Source: Flavobacterium sp. (GTDB lineage: Bacteria; Bacteroidota; Bacteroidia; Flavobacteriales; Flavobacteriaceae). Taken from it: a DNA stretch of 44,350 nucleotides. Of the stretch, positions 32,025 through 42,179 are shown in pieces. The stretch spans positions 1 through 44,350 of the forward strand of contig NZ_JAGNYF010000015.1 in assembly GCF_017985075.1 (NCBI RefSeq). Reading direction: 5' to 3'. Made by a program: the position numbers and the translations under genes. Numbering within the stretch: position 1 is the first letter of the stretch; the number at the start of each line of letters is the position of its first letter. The notes beneath the pieces were generated by a model, which made no database searches, had not been told where the DNA came from, and saw nothing but the letters and a program-made list of their open reading frames with translations.

Positions 32025-33101
32025 ATGGAAATCATACAACGAAAAATAATTCACATTGATATGGATGCCTTTTATGCCTCTGTAGAGCAATTGGACAATC
32101 CTGATTTGAAAGGAAAGCCAATTGCTGTAGGCGGAAATGAAATTCGTGGTGTGGTCAGTGCTGCCAGTTATGAAGCGAGAAAATTTGGGGTAAGAAGCGC
32201 GATGAGTGGTGCACAAGCTGCTCGTTTATGTGAAAATTTAATTTTTGTAAAACCAAATTTTGAACGATATAAAGAAGTTTCTAAACAAATTAGAAAAATA
32301 TTTTATGAATACACCGATTTGGTAGAACCGCTTTCCTTAGATGAAGCCTATTTAGATGTTACAGAAAATAAAAAAGGAAATCCGAGCGCCACATTAATCG
32401 CCAAAGAAATCCGACAAAAAATATTTGAAGTCACTGGTTTGACAGCTTCTGCAGGAATTTCTGTAAATAAATTTGTTGCTAAAATTGCGAGTGATTTTAA
32501 TAAACCTAACGGTCAAAAAACAGTAAATCCGGATGAGGTGGAAGTGTTTATTGAAGTATTAGATGTAAAAAAATTTTACGGAATTGGAAAAGTCACTGCT
32601 GAAAAAATGTATCAATTAGGCATTTATTCTGGAACGGATTTAAAGTCAAAATCGTTAGACTATCTTGAAAAACATTTTGGGAATAGTGGTAATTCGTACT
32701 ATAATTTATCTCGAGGGATAAGTTTTAGTCAGGTTAAACCGAATAGAGAAATGAAATCTGTTGGCGCCGAACGCACGTTTAATAAAAATTTATCTTCTGA
32801 AATTTATATGGAAGAACGTTTAAAAAATATAGCTGAAGAAATTGAACGCCGTATTAAAAAATATAAAATAGCAGGAAAAACCATTACTTTAAAAATAAAA
32901 TATTCCGATTTTTCACAACAAACAAGAAGTAAAACGGTGCAGTATTTTATTTCCGATAAAAATCTAATTTTTGAAACTGCTAAAGAATTATTGTATCAAG
33001 AAAAATTGAAAAATTCGGTCCGATTATTAGGCATTTCTTTAAACAATTTAAACACGCATCAGAAAAAATTTGTGGTGTATCAATTGAAGTTTGAGTTTTA
33101 G
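32025..33101 (+). CDS. dinB: DNA polymerase IV (Y family)
   Basis: This 358-aa translesion polymerase has the palm motif HIDMDAFYASVEQL with metal-binding D12 and the steric-gate aromatic pair F16-Y17. The second catalytic motif SLDEAYLD (104-111) supplies D106/E107. The thumb helix-hairpin-helix ('KFYGIGKVTAEKMYQLGI') and little-finger domain (about 240-350) follow. Length is standard for DinB. No beta-clamp-binding pentapeptide is obvious at the C-terminus, which ends '...FVVYQLKFEF'. No SOS box is recognised upstream. Confidence 0.96.
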   Translation: MEIIQRKIIHIDMDAFYASVEQLDNPDLKGKPIAVGGNEIRGVVSAASYEARKFGVRSAMSGAQAARLCENLIFVKPNFERYKEVSKQIRKIFYEYTDLVEPLSLDEAYLDVTENKKGNPSATLIAKEIRQKIFEVTGLTASAGISVNKFVAKIASDFNKPNGQKTVNPDEVEVFIEVLDVKKFYGIGKVTAEKMYQLGIYSGTDLKSKSLDYLEKHFGNSGNSYYNLSRGISFSQVKPNREMKSVGAERTFNKNLSSEIYMEERLKNIAEEIERRIKKYKIAGKTITLKIKYSDFSQQTRSKTVQYFISDKNLIFETAKELLYQEKLKNSVRLLGISLNNLNTHQKKFVVYQLKFEF

Positions 33102-33102
33102 A

Positions 33103-33813
33103 TTATTGATAAATTTCGGTTTGCATCGAAACTCGAACCATATATTCAATTAATTGTCCACTAGAAGAAACTCCTCTTCCGCCCATAGCTTTTCCATACG
33201 TTTCAAATTCATTTCTTTCGGTTGAATAGCGATCTTCATTAGCACTAGTGCTTGTTGACATATTTACTATTGAACCAGTTTTTATATTGGCGCTTTTTGC
33301 TAATCTTTGCGTTATTTCTACGGCATCTTTTACCGCTAAATCTTGTGCTTGTTTCATTAATTCCTCAGTATTTGTATTGAAATATGAAATAGTTTGAATT
33401 TTATTAAATTTTGTTTTCAATAATTCTTCAGTAAAATTTTGCATTTGATTTAAATCTAATAACGTAAAAATTATTTTTTGAGAGGATTCAAAACCAATAA
33501 ATACTTCTTTATTTAATTTATTATCCCATTTTGTAGCTTTATTTGTAGCAATCAAACTCGTTTTAATTAGCGTAGTATCTTTAACATAATTTTTAATAAT
33601 ATTTTTTACTAAGAGAAGTGTTTTCTGGTTTTCTGTAACGGCTTCCCTCAAAGTTGGTTTAATGTGATCTAAATCTAGTGTAAGTATTGCTGCATTGGGA
33701 AAAGCAGAAACCTTACCTAAACCATTTACGTTTATAGTGTTTTTTTGCTGAGAAAAAGAAAAATTTAAAACTAAGCAAGTTATTATTGTGATGTAAAATT
33801 TTGATTTTTTCAT
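33103..33813 (-). CDS. Exported SIMPL-domain (DUF541) protein
   Basis: The 236-aa product has a signal peptide (MKKSKFYITIITCLVLNFSFS, then QQKN). The rest is a SIMPL/DUF541 domain: 'INVNGLGKVSAFPNAAILTLDL', 'KTLLLVKNIIKNYVKDTTLIKTSLIATNK', 'GFESSQKIIFTLLDL' and 'QAQDLAVKDAVEITQRLAKSANIKTGSIVNM'. Members such as E. coli YggE are periplasmic, oligomeric and linked to stress tolerance; the biochemical role is unsettled. It is convergent with dinB, with a single base between the stop codons and no visible terminator. Confidence 0.9.
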   Translation of the reverse strand: MKKSKFYITIITCLVLNFSFSQQKNTINVNGLGKVSAFPNAAILTLDLDHIKPTLREAVTENQKTLLLVKNIIKNYVKDTTLIKTSLIATNKATKWDNKLNKEVFIGFESSQKIIFTLLDLNQMQNFTEELLKTKFNKIQTISYFNTNTEELMKQAQDLAVKDAVEITQRLAKSANIKTGSIVNMSTSTSANEDRYSTERNEFETYGKAMGGRGVSSSGQLIEYMVRVSMQTEIYQ

Positions 33814-33880
33814 ATTTATACCGGTTTATAATTAGTAATAGTAACGTGAAATTTTTAAATATAGTATATCAAATAAATAA

Positions 33881-33912
33881 TTTCTTTTAAAGCTATAAAT
33901 CGTATATCTTTG
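33881..33912 (+). promoter_or_regulatory. Promoter of lepA
   Basis: TTTC (33881-33884), exactly 20 nt, then TATCTTTG (33905-33912). The predicted 5' UTR of about 75 nt contains the 19-bp tandem repeat. Confidence 0.55.
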
Positions 33913-33952
33913 TAGATTATAAACGAAGTAACACAATTTTAGTTTCAATTTT

Positions 33953-33990
33953 TTATTGATTTTTGAAATTGTTATTGATTTTTGAAATTG
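33953..33990. repeat. Perfect 2 x 19-bp tandem duplication in the lepA leader
   Basis: TTATTGATTTTTGAAATTG occurs twice head to tail (33953-33971 and 33972-33990), ending 3 nt before the lepA ATG. The two copies are identical, so the duplication is probably recent. It moves the promoter away from the start codon and duplicates the region where the ribosome binds. It also creates an in-frame TTG (33982), which can be mistaken for the start. Confidence 0.95.
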
Positions 33991-33993
33991 AAT

Positions 33994-35790
33994 ATGAAAC
34001 ACATTAGAAATTTTTGCATAATTGCACATATTGACCACGGGAAAAGTACGTTAGCCGACCGCCTTTTAGGTGCGACACAAACCGTTACTGCAAGAGAAGA
34101 AAAAGCGCAATTATTAGATAATATGGATTTGGAGCGCGAGCGTGGTATTACCATAAAAAGTCACGCGATTCAAATGGAATATACGTATCAAGGGCAAGAA
34201 TATATTTTAAATTTAATTGACACCCCTGGTCACGTAGATTTTTCTTATGAAGTGTCTCGAAGTATTGCTGCTTGTGAAGGTGCATTGTTAATTGTTGATG
34301 CCGCGCAAAGTATTCAAGCACAAACCATTTCAAATTTATATTTAGCTTTAGATAATGATTTGGAAATTATTCCTGTTTTAAATAAAGTAGATTTACCTTC
34401 TGCCAATCCGGAAGAAGTTTCAGATGACATTATCGATTTATTAGGTTGCAAATTAGAAGATATTATTCACGCTTCTGGTAAAACAGGTTTCGGTGTAGAA
34501 AATATTTTAGCTGCTATTATAGAAAAAATTCCAGCACCAAAAGGGATAAAAGATGAGCCTTTACAAGCTTTAATATTTGACTCTCACTATAATCCTTTTA
34601 GAGGAATTGAAGTAATTTTTCGTGTCGTAAATGGTGAAATTAAAAAAGGTCAGAAAATTAAATTTATGGCAACCGGTAAAGAATATTTTGCCGATGAGGT
34701 GGGGACTTTAAAATTAAATCAGGTTCCAAAAAATGTTATTTCAACTGGAGATGTTGGTTATTTAATTTCTGGAATAAAAGAAGCAAAAGAAGTAAAAGTT
34801 GGAGATACCGTTACAGACGCTAAAGAACCAACAACAAATATGATTACAGGTTTTGAAGACGTAAAACCAATGGTATTTGCAGGGATTTATCCTGTAGATA
34901 CGGAAGATTATGAAGATTTACGATCTTCAATGGAAAAACTACAGTTAAACGATGCGTCGTTGGTGTTTTTACCAGAAAGTTCAGCAGCATTAGGGTTTGG
35001 TTTCCGATGTGGATTCTTAGGAATGTTGCATATGGAAATTATTCAAGAGCGTTTAGAACGTGAGTTTGATATGACCGTTATTACAACTGTTCCTAACGTT
35101 TCGTATTTAGCTTATACAAAGAAAGAACCAGAAGTTGGTTTCATAATAAACAATCCATCAGATTTGCCGGAACCAAGCAAATTAGATAGAGTTGAAGAAC
35201 CTTACATTAAAGCAACTATTATTACAAAAGCCGATTATGTTGGAAATGTAATGAGTTTATGTATTGAAAAGCGAGGTTTAATAACAAATCAAACTTACCT
35301 AACTACTGAACGAGTAGAGCTAAATTTTGATATGCCTTTGGCGGAAATTGTATTTGATTTTTACGACCGATTAAAAACAGTTTCTAAAGGATATGCTTCT
35401 TTTGATTATCATCCGATAGGAATGAGAACTTCAAAATTAGTAAGATTAGATGTTTTATTAAATGCCACTTCTGTAGATGCACTATCTGCTCTTATTCACG
35501 AAGATAATGCATATAATATTGGTAAAAAAATGTGTGAAAAATTACGCGAATTAATTCCACGTCAGCAATTTGACATTCCAATTCAAGCCGCTATTGGAGC
35601 AAAAATCATAGCACGTGAAACTATAAAAGCACTTCGTAAAGATGTTACTGCAAAATGTTATGGAGGTGATATTTCTCGTAAACGTAAATTATTAGAGAAA
35701 CAGAAAAAAGGTAAAAAACGAATGCGTCAAGTAGGAAATGTTGAAATTCCGCAGGAAGCATTTATGGCCGTTTTAAAACTAAACGATTAA
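33994..35790 (+). CDS. lepA: Elongation factor 4 (LepA)
   Basis: This 598-aa ribosome-bound translational GTPase affects back-translocation or initiation under stress. The start is set at the ATG 33994 ([19 protein letters not shown]), the conserved N-terminus. A frame-extending TTG at 33982 lies in a duplicated leader repeat and is unlikely to be used. Seen are G1 AHIDHGKS, switch [10 protein letters not shown]3 DTPGHVDF, G4 NKVDLPSA, domain II, the EF-G-like domains III and V, and the LepA-specific C-terminal domain ('[41 protein letters not shown]'). A strong terminator follows. Confidence 0.97.
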   Translation: MKHIRNFCIIAHIDHGKSTLADRLLGATQTVTAREEKAQLLDNMDLERERGITIKSHAIQMEYTYQGQEYILNLIDTPGHVDFSYEVSRSIAACEGALLIVDAAQSIQAQTISNLYLALDNDLEIIPVLNKVDLPSANPEEVSDDIIDLLGCKLEDIIHASGKTGFGVENILAAIIEKIPAPKGIKDEPLQALIFDSHYNPFRGIEVIFRVVNGEIKKGQKIKFMATGKEYFADEVGTLKLNQVPKNVISTGDVGYLISGIKEAKEVKVGDTVTDAKEPTTNMITGFEDVKPMVFAGIYPVDTEDYEDLRSSMEKLQLNDASLVFLPESSAALGFGFRCGFLGMLHMEIIQERLEREFDMTVITTVPNVSYLAYTKKEPEVGFIINNPSDLPEPSKLDRVEEPYIKATIITKADYVGNVMSLCIEKRGLITNQTYLTTERVELNFDMPLAEIVFDFYDRLKTVSKGYASFDYHPIGMRTSKLVRLDVLLNATSVDALSALIHEDNAYNIGKKMCEKLRELIPRQQFDIPIQAAIGAKIIARETIKALRKDVTAKCYGGDISRKRKLLEKQKKGKKRMRQVGNVEIPQEAFMAVLKLND

Positions 35791-35804
35791 ATATAAAAAC
35801 AAAC

Positions 35805-35836
35805 AAAAAGCATATTAATTTTTAATATGCTTTTTT
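35805..35836 (+). terminator. Terminator of lepA
   Basis: The stem GCATATTAA/TTAATATGC (35810-35818/35822-35830) is extended by flanking A's and T's, has a 3-nt loop and is followed by T6. Confidence 0.8.
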
Positions 35837-35889
35837 CTTTTTAAAATATTTCATAAATTTATTGCTAATTCTAAAATGACTCTAGTAAT

Positions 35890-38800
35890 ATGAACATGAA
35901 AAATATTTATTTTTTATTATTAGCATTAAGTTCAAGTGTGTTTTCACAAACAATAACTATTGACAATACTACTAATACTCCTGCACAACTTGTAGATTTG
36001 TTATTGGTAAATTCTTGTGTCACAGTTTCAAATATTGCTATTTCATCCAACCAATCTGTTGCTTATTTTAATAAAAACGGATCTACTTTTCCTATTAATG
36101 AAGGAATAATTATTAGAAATGGTTTAGTGTTAAACACGCAAGGAAATTATAGTAATAATGCTAGTTTAAGTTCTCAAATTAATACAAATACAGATACATA
36201 TTTACAAACATTAAGTACTAATAGCGGACAATCTTCAGCAATTACAGATGTAGCTTTTTTAGAATTTGATTTTATACCCGTTTCAAATAGTTTTAGTTTT
36301 GATTTTTTATTTGCATCTAATGAATATGGCGAATACCAATGCGGATTTAGTGATGTTTTTGCTTTTGTATTAACCAATTTAAATACAAATGTTTCTACCA
36401 ATTTAGCTGTTATTCCAGGAACGAGTTTGCCGGTTACAGTTAAAGATATTAGAAATAATTTATATAATCCCAATTGCGTATCGGCCAATCCAAATTTTTT
36501 CAGTACATATAATCCATTAAACATTCCGGCTTCTACTTTAAATATGAGAGGGCATACTGTTGTTATGAATGCGGCTTCTACAGTAATTCCTAATGTTCCT
36601 TATAAAATAAGATTGGTAATTGGAGATTATAATGATTCAGGTTATGATTCAGCTGTATTTATATCTGGAGGAAGTTTTACAACGTCATTAGATTTAGGCC
36701 CTGATCAAACAATTTGTTCAGGGAATCCTATTCAATTAAATACTCAGTTAGATAATACATATACGTATCAGTGGTTTCAAAACGGAAATCCAGTTGGAGG
36801 AAATACCCCATCTTATACTGTAAACATTCCAGGAACTTATTCTGTTGAGGTTACTAAAGGATCCTGTTTCCTAACCGATACGGTTGTAATTAATGATTTA
36901 ACAGTTACTAATCCATCTAATTTACAAACGTGTAACACAGGTGCAGCAAGTTATTCTTTTGATTTAACAGCTAATAACGAAACCCAATTAGGTATAAATA
37001 CTACAACATTTGACTTATTTTATTATGCCTCAATGGCTGATATAACTGCAAATAATCCAATTGTAGGAACAACTAATTTTTCTACTACATCAGGTCAAAC
37101 TATTTATGTTAAAATTTTTAATACGATATCCAACCTGTTTTGTGATGCCGTTTATCAATTTGATTTAGTAATAAATCCAGTGGTTAATGCTACGCAACCC
37201 GTTGATGTACAATTGTGTGAAGCACCTACTGCAACAACGTATTTTTTAGCTAATTTAGATCTTCAAGTTTTAAACGGATTAACCGGTTATAGTGTTTTAT
37301 ATTTTTCTAATCAAGCAGATGCTATAGCAGGAAATACCGGTGCGATTACTTCAGTTGCAATACCTAATGGAACTACAACAGTAACCGTTTGGATCAGAAT
37401 GCAAAACGCTTCTAATTCACTGTGTTTTGATGTCACAAGTGTTGATATTAATGTAAATCCATTGCCTCCGGTAGACGATTTAGCCGATGTGGTAGAATGT
37501 AGTAGCTATGTATTGCCAGTTTTAACAAATGGAAATTATTTTACAGGTCCAGGAGGAGCTGGTACAGCTCTATTTGCAGGTAATATAATTAATGAAAGTG
37601 CTATGTATTATATATATTATGGACCTGATGTGAATGGCTGTTTTAACGAATCTTCCTTTTTAGCTTATTTTGTAGATGAATATAAGCCAATTTTAGATAA
37701 TTGCGGATCTTTTACGATACCATCAACACCATATAATATTGGTGCTTTTTACACTGCGCCTGGTGGACCAACTGGAACAGGTACTTTAATTCCTATAGGC
37801 ACCGTTTTTCCTAATAACACACAATTAAATATTGTTCAGCCAGTTTATTATTATGCTGAGGTAAATGGCGTTTTTTGTAGAGATGAATTATTTAATATTA
37901 ATATTCATCCACTTCCTTTAATTGATACCTTGCCTGATGTAACTTATTGTAATTCGTATACATTACCAGCTTTAACAAATGGGAATTATTTTTCTGAACC
38001 AGGAGGGATAGGAACACCCTATTTTGCAGGAGATGCTATAACTGCTACTCAAATAATGTACATATATAATAGTACGTCTTATATTGACGTAAATGGAAAC
38101 CCAGGAGTTTGTGCTTTAGAAACCGATTTTCAGATAAATATAATTAATACAAACTTATTTACTACTTTAAATGCTTGTTCTAGTTATACTTTGCCAGCTA
38201 TTACTTTTGGAGGATATTACACAGCTCCATTAGGAGGGGGTTTATTGATTGACCCTAATGTTCCAATAACAACTTCTCAAGTAATATATTATTATGCCAA
38301 TACCACATTATTGCCAAACTGTTCAGATAATTTAAATTATAATATTATTATTAATCCTCTGCCTTTGGTAGATGTAATTCCTAGTGGTGTGTATTGTGGT
38401 GAATTTGTTTTGCCTGTTTTAACAAATGGATCATATTATACATTGCCAGGAGGACCTACTACTTTAGGTCAAATTCCACTTTTTGCTGGAAATATTATAG
38501 ATTTATCCGGAGTTAGATTAAATCCTGGAACGTATTATGTGTTTAATGGACCCGATGCGAATGGTTGTACAAATGAACAATCGTTTACTATAACTTTAAA
38601 CCCATTTCCTCCAGCAGATGGTGTTTTAGATAGATTTGAATGCACACCATATTCTATTCCTCAACCAGTAAACGGCACCATATATACCGCACCTGGAGGT
38701 CCAAGTGGAGGAGGAACTGTCGTGTTACCAACAACTGTTTTTTCTGCTACGCAAACCTTTTATATGTATAATATTGACACAGTAACTAACTGTACAATTA

Positions 38801-40101
38801 ATAGGCCTTTTACGGTAACGTATAGTGGAATTAATTTACCAAATTATACGAATGTTTCTGTGTGCGAAACTCAAAATTATACATTACCTGCTTTAACGCA
38901 TGTGCCGCCTACTCCAGAAAACTACTCTATTGGTTACTTTTATGATCAAGCCGGTACATTGCCCGTTGCAAATGGATTAGTATTTAATGTTCCGAATACC
39001 ACCACAACAATCTGGGTAGTAGCAACAAATGGTGATAGAACAATTTGTAATGCTCAAGATAGTTTTGATATTATTGTATCTCAAACTCCAAATTTAGCTG
39101 CGTTAGCTTTAGTATTTGATGCCGAAGAATGTGGAACATATGTATTACCTACTTTACCTTCCGTTGGTTTCAATATCAATTATTATTCGCAACCAGGAGG
39201 AAATACAGCTAATTTAATCAGTAATTTAAATATTACTACACCAGGTACTTATACGTATTATGTTCACGCTACCTCCATAAACAATCCAAATTGTAGCGCA
39301 GAACAACCGTTTACTTTTACAGTTCATCCTTTAATAAATATTACTTTACCTCAAGGGGTTATTTGTGTAGACCCGATTACAAATGTTCTAATTCGTCCTT
39401 ATACAATTCAAACTGGCTTAAATCCTGCCGTGTATACCGTAAGTTGGTTTTTAAATGGAACTTTATTAGGAACGGGACCTAATTTTACAGCAACGCAAGC
39501 TGGCGTTTATAATGTTACATTTGTTAAACTCACTCCTGATGTGGGTTCAGCATGTAATTATAATAACACAACGGTTACCATTATCCAATCAAGTCCGGCT
39601 AAAGCCAATTTTACGGTGAGTCCAGAATTTAACACGGATGGAACTTTTATTACAGTTAATATAACTGAAGGGTATGGAAATTATACCTATCAGTTAGAAT
39701 ATCCAAACGGAAATTTAAGTCCAATTCAAACAAGTAATACCTTTACAAACTTAGTTACAGGCGATTATTTTGTAATTATTTATGATACTTTAGGAAATTG
39801 TACACCTACAAGAATTGGACCTATTTATATTATTAATTATCCAAATTATTTTACACCAAATGGAGATGGGTTTCACGACACTTGGAATATTTTTGATTTG
39901 GCACAACAGCCTAAAAGTTTAATTTCTATTTTTGATAGATATGGAAAACTTATAAAACAAATTTCTCCAGCTGGTTCTGGGTGGGATGGTAAATATGATG
40001 GAAAAGACTTGCCTTCAACAGATTATTGGTTCTCGGTAGAATTTATGACACAAAGTAAGCAAAAAGGTGTTTTTAAATCTCATTTTAGTTTAAAACGATA
40101 A
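35890..40101 (+). CDS. Large T9SS-secreted surface protein, choice-of-anchor L with type B sorting domain
   Basis: The 1403-aa product has a signal peptide (up to SSSVFSQ, about 20; M1 or M3 may start). A choice-of-anchor L-type domain covers about 40-265 ('FDFLFASNEYGEYQCGFSDVFAFVL', 'YKIRLVIGDYNDSGYDSAVFISGGSF'), followed by an Ig/PKD-like domain (about 270-340). About seven degenerate repeats marked by 'LP.LTNGNYF..PGG..G...FAG' span about 540-1160. A C-terminal gliding-motility type domain (about 1316-1403, YFTPNGDGFHDTWNI ... WDGKYDGKDLPSTDYWFSV) is the type B signal for the type IX secretion system. It is probably a surface adhesin anchored or released at the outer membrane. Paired cysteines recur in the repeats. 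No ligand can be assigned. Confidence 0.9.
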   Translation: MNMKNIYFLLLALSSSVFSQTITIDNTTNTPAQLVDLLLVNSCVTVSNIAISSNQSVAYFNKNGSTFPINEGIIIRNGLVLNTQGNYSNNASLSSQINTNTDTYLQTLSTNSGQSSAITDVAFLEFDFIPVSNSFSFDFLFASNEYGEYQCGFSDVFAFVLTNLNTNVSTNLAVIPGTSLPVTVKDIRNNLYNPNCVSANPNFFSTYNPLNIPASTLNMRGHTVVMNAASTVIPNVPYKIRLVIGDYNDSGYDSAVFISGGSFTTSLDLGPDQTICSGNPIQLNTQLDNTYTYQWFQNGNPVGGNTPSYTVNIPGTYSVEVTKGSCFLTDTVVINDLTVTNPSNLQTCNTGAASYSFDLTANNETQLGINTTTFDLFYYASMADITANNPIVGTTNFSTTSGQTIYVKIFNTISNLFCDAVYQFDLVINPVVNATQPVDVQLCEAPTATTYFLANLDLQVLNGLTGYSVLYFSNQADAIAGNTGAITSVAIPNGTTTVTVWIRMQNASNSLCFDVTSVDINVNPLPPVDDLADVVECSSYVLPVLTNGNYFTGPGGAGTALFAGNIINESAMYYIYYGPDVNGCFNESSFLAYFVDEYKPILDNCGSFTIPSTPYNIGAFYTAPGGPTGTGTLIPIGTVFPNNTQLNIVQPVYYYAEVNGVFCRDELFNINIHPLPLIDTLPDVTYCNSYTLPALTNGNYFSEPGGIGTPYFAGDAITATQIMYIYNSTSYIDVNGNPGVCALETDFQINIINTNLFTTLNACSSYTLPAITFGGYYTAPLGGGLLIDPNVPITTSQVIYYYANTTLLPNCSDNLNYNIIINPLPLVDVIPSGVYCGEFVLPVLTNGSYYTLPGGPTTLGQIPLFAGNIIDLSGVRLNPGTYYVFNGPDANGCTNEQSFTITLNPFPPADGVLDRFECTPYSIPQPVNGTIYTAPGGPSGGGTVVLPTTVFSATQTFYMYNIDTVTNCTINRPFTVTYSGINLPNYTNVSVCETQNYTLPALTHVPPTPENYSIGYFYDQAGTLPVANGLVFNVPNTTTTIWVVATNGDRTICNAQDSFDIIVSQTPNLAALALVFDAEECGTYVLPTLPSVGFNINYYSQPGGNTANLISNLNITTPGTYTYYVHATSINNPNCSAEQPFTFTVHPLINITLPQGVICVDPITNVLIRPYTIQTGLNPAVYTVSWFLNGTLLGTGPNFTATQAGVYNVTFVKLTPDVGSACNYNNTTVTIIQSSPAKANFTVSPEFNTDGTFITVNITEGYGNYTYQLEYPNGNLSPIQTSNTFTNLVTGDYFVIIYDTLGNCTPTRIGPIYIINYPNYFTPNGDGFHDTWNIFDLAQQPKSLISIFDRYGKLIKQISPAGSGWDGKYDGKDLPSTDYWFSVEFMTQSKQKGVFKSHFSLKR

Positions 40102-40112
40102 TAAAAAGACAT

Positions 40113-40152
40113 AAAAAATCCCAAATTCAACTAAGAACTTGGGATTTTATAT
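40113..40152. terminator. Bidirectional terminator
   Basis: The stem AAAATCCCAA/TTGGGATTTT (40115-40124/40139-40148) extends inward as ATTC/GAAC-type pairs with one G-U. It separates the convergent T9SS protein and pyk genes. Confidence 0.8.
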
Positions 40153-40166
40153 TTTAATTTGAATTT

Positions 40167-41597
40167 TTATTCAATTTCAGAAATTCTTAAGGTGTTCACC
40201 ATTCCTTTATTGGCAATCGGCATAGATGCTAAATTAATTACCATATCACCTTTTTTAACGTATTTCTTTTCTTTACAAATTTTATTGATGTCGTCAATAG
40301 TATCATCTGTACTTGTAAATTTATCGTAAAAGAATGCTCTTACGCCCCAAAGTAAATTTAATTGAGTTAAAATTCGTTCGTTTGAAGTAAAAACTAAAAT
40401 ATGAGCGTGTGGTCGCCAAGCCGAAATTTGAAACGCGGTATAGCCACTATTTGTTAACGTAGTAACCGCTTTTGCATTAATAGTATCTGCCATAGCTGCT
40501 GCATTAAAACAAATAGATTTAGTAATATATCTATCGTTTCTTTTTGTTGGTGCAATATGAGGAACATTAATAAGTGGAGAATCTTCTACGCTTTCAATAA
40601 TACTTGTCATGGTTTCAATAACTTGTACTGGATAATTTCCAACAGAAGTTTCACCTGATAGCATTACGGCATCCGCACCATCCATAACCGAGTTGGCTAC
40701 ATCATTTACCTCTGCTCTTGTAGGCGTTAAACTGGTAATCATGGTTTCCATCATCTGAGTGGCAACAATTACCGGAATTCGTGCTAATTTTGCTTTTAAA
40801 ATTAGTTTTTTCTGAATTAAAGGCACTTCTTGCGCAGGTACTTCAACACCTAAATCACCACGAGCTACCATTAAACCATCACAGGCAACAACAATCTCGT
40901 CAATATTTTCAACGGCTTCTGGTTTTTCAATTTTGGCAACAATCGGAATTTTATGTTCAGAATGTTCAGCAATTAAATCTTGTAAATCTTTAATATCTTC
41001 TTTTGTTCTAACAAACGAAAGTGCCATCCAATCTACTTTGTTTTCACAAGCAAAAATCGCATCTTTAATATCTTTCACTGTCAATGCAGGTAGCGATACT
41101 TTTGTGTTAGGTAAATTTACTCCTTTTTTAGATTTTAATGGTCCGCCCTGAATTACTTTACAAACTACTTCATCAACTCTATTGGTTTCAATAGCTTCAA
41201 ACATAAGTTTTCCATCATCTAAAAGAATTCTTTCTCCAGGATTTACATCTTTTGGAAATTCTTTATAGTTCATGTATACTCTATTTGCAGTTCCAGGAAC
41301 ATCTTCTGAAGTTTGGAAAGTAATAATATCACCTGGATTCACAACAACATCTTCTTTCATTACACCAACGCGTAATTTTGGACCTTGTAAATCGGCTAAA
41401 ATAGAAGTGGTATAGCCAAATTCTGTATTTAATTCGCGGATAATATCTATTCTTTCTTTTACATCTGTATAATCAGCATGTGAAAAGTTAATTCTAAAAA
41501 CATTAACTCCCGCGTCAATCATTTTTTTAATTACTTCTTTGCTACTACAAGCGGGACCTAATGTGGCAACAATTTTTGTTTTTTTTGTTGTATGCAT
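40167..41597 (-). CDS. pyk: Pyruvate kinase
   Basis: This 476-aa glycolytic enzyme makes pyruvate and ATP from phosphoenolpyruvate and ADP. Recognised parts are 'TKIVATLGPACSSKEVIKKMIDAGVNVFRINFSH', 'LADLQGPKLRVG', the signature 'IPIVAKIEKPEAVENIDEI' with the catalytic Lys, 'MVARGDLGVE' metal-binding residues, and 'TPTRAEVNDVANSVMDGADAVMLSGETSVGNYP'. The C-terminal domain is normal and no extra PEP-utiliser domain is fused. It follows the IPExxxVDY gene after 2 bp, the usual Bacteroidota order. Confidence 0.97.
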   Translation of the reverse strand: MHTTKKTKIVATLGPACSSKEVIKKMIDAGVNVFRINFSHADYTDVKERIDIIRELNTEFGYTTSILADLQGPKLRVGVMKEDVVVNPGDIITFQTSEDVPGTANRVYMNYKEFPKDVNPGERILLDDGKLMFEAIETNRVDEVVCKVIQGGPLKSKKGVNLPNTKVSLPALTVKDIKDAIFACENKVDWMALSFVRTKEDIKDLQDLIAEHSEHKIPIVAKIEKPEAVENIDEIVVACDGLMVARGDLGVEVPAQEVPLIQKKLILKAKLARIPVIVATQMMETMITSLTPTRAEVNDVANSVMDGADAVMLSGETSVGNYPVQVIETMTSIIESVEDSPLINVPHIAPTKRNDRYITKSICFNAAAMADTINAKAVTTLTNSGYTAFQISAWRPHAHILVFTSNERILTQLNLLWGVRAFFYDKFTSTDDTIDDINKICKEKKYVKKGDMVINLASMPIANKGMVNTLRISEIE

Positions 41598-41599
41598 CT

Positions 41600-42070
41600 T
41601 TAAAAAATTAAATTGTTTATCGATTTTAAATTAGTTGTATCTACTTTATAAATAGTAGAAACATTTTGTATGGTACTTATTTTTTTAATGACTTCTTCGC
41701 TTTTAAAGCTTGAATCTATATTGTCTATTTTTAATAAATAATCGGCTATTTTTAATTCTGGAATCAAATTCATTGTAATATTATTTTCAGAAAAGAAACC
41801 CGTATTATTTTGATTCGAATTAAAATTGGTTTGATTTTTAATGAGTTCCCAAGTAATATCTTGGTTAAAATCGTCATAACTAAATCTTGAAAATTTTCCG
41901 GTTCCGTTAGAAGATTTTATAGAAATTTCGTTATCATTTTTTGCCATTAAAACATTCAATTTTAAGTTTATTAAAAAGGTTAATTTAAAATCTTTTAAAT
42001 TAGAATGAATCGCAAGTAACTCAAAATCATTTGATTCAAAATCGTCGAATGTAAGTTTAAGATTTGCCAT
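41600..42070 (-). CDS. IPExxxVDY-family protein
   Basis: This 156-aa protein is of unknown function, found next to pyk and rnc in many Bacteroidota. The family-naming motif appears as IPELKIADYLLKI (about 103-115), with I-A-D-Y in place of V-D-Y. The N-terminus 'LKLTFDDFESNDFELLAIHSNLKDFKLTFLINLKLNVLM' fits the family. There is no signal peptide or membrane segment. The 2-bp spacing to pyk suggests cotranslation. Confidence 0.85.
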   Translation of the reverse strand: MANLKLTFDDFESNDFELLAIHSNLKDFKLTFLINLKLNVLMAKNDNEISIKSSNGTGKFSRFSYDDFNQDITWELIKNQTNFNSNQNNTGFFSENNITMNLIPELKIADYLLKIDNIDSSFKSEEVIKKISTIQNVSTIYKVDTTNLKSINNLIF

Positions 42071-42179
42071 TTATTTTTTTAATAATCGTAAAGATAGGAG
42101 TAAAAATTATTAAATTGTAGTAAAAAAGGTTTCTAAACTATTAAATTTTTAATTCAAACGTTGTAGTTGATAAAAAAAT

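Noticed and set aside
40781-41151. Two plus-strand frames of 70-72 aa inside pyk
   Set aside because: Both are antisense to conserved pyruvate kinase motifs and lack start-site context, so they are shadows.
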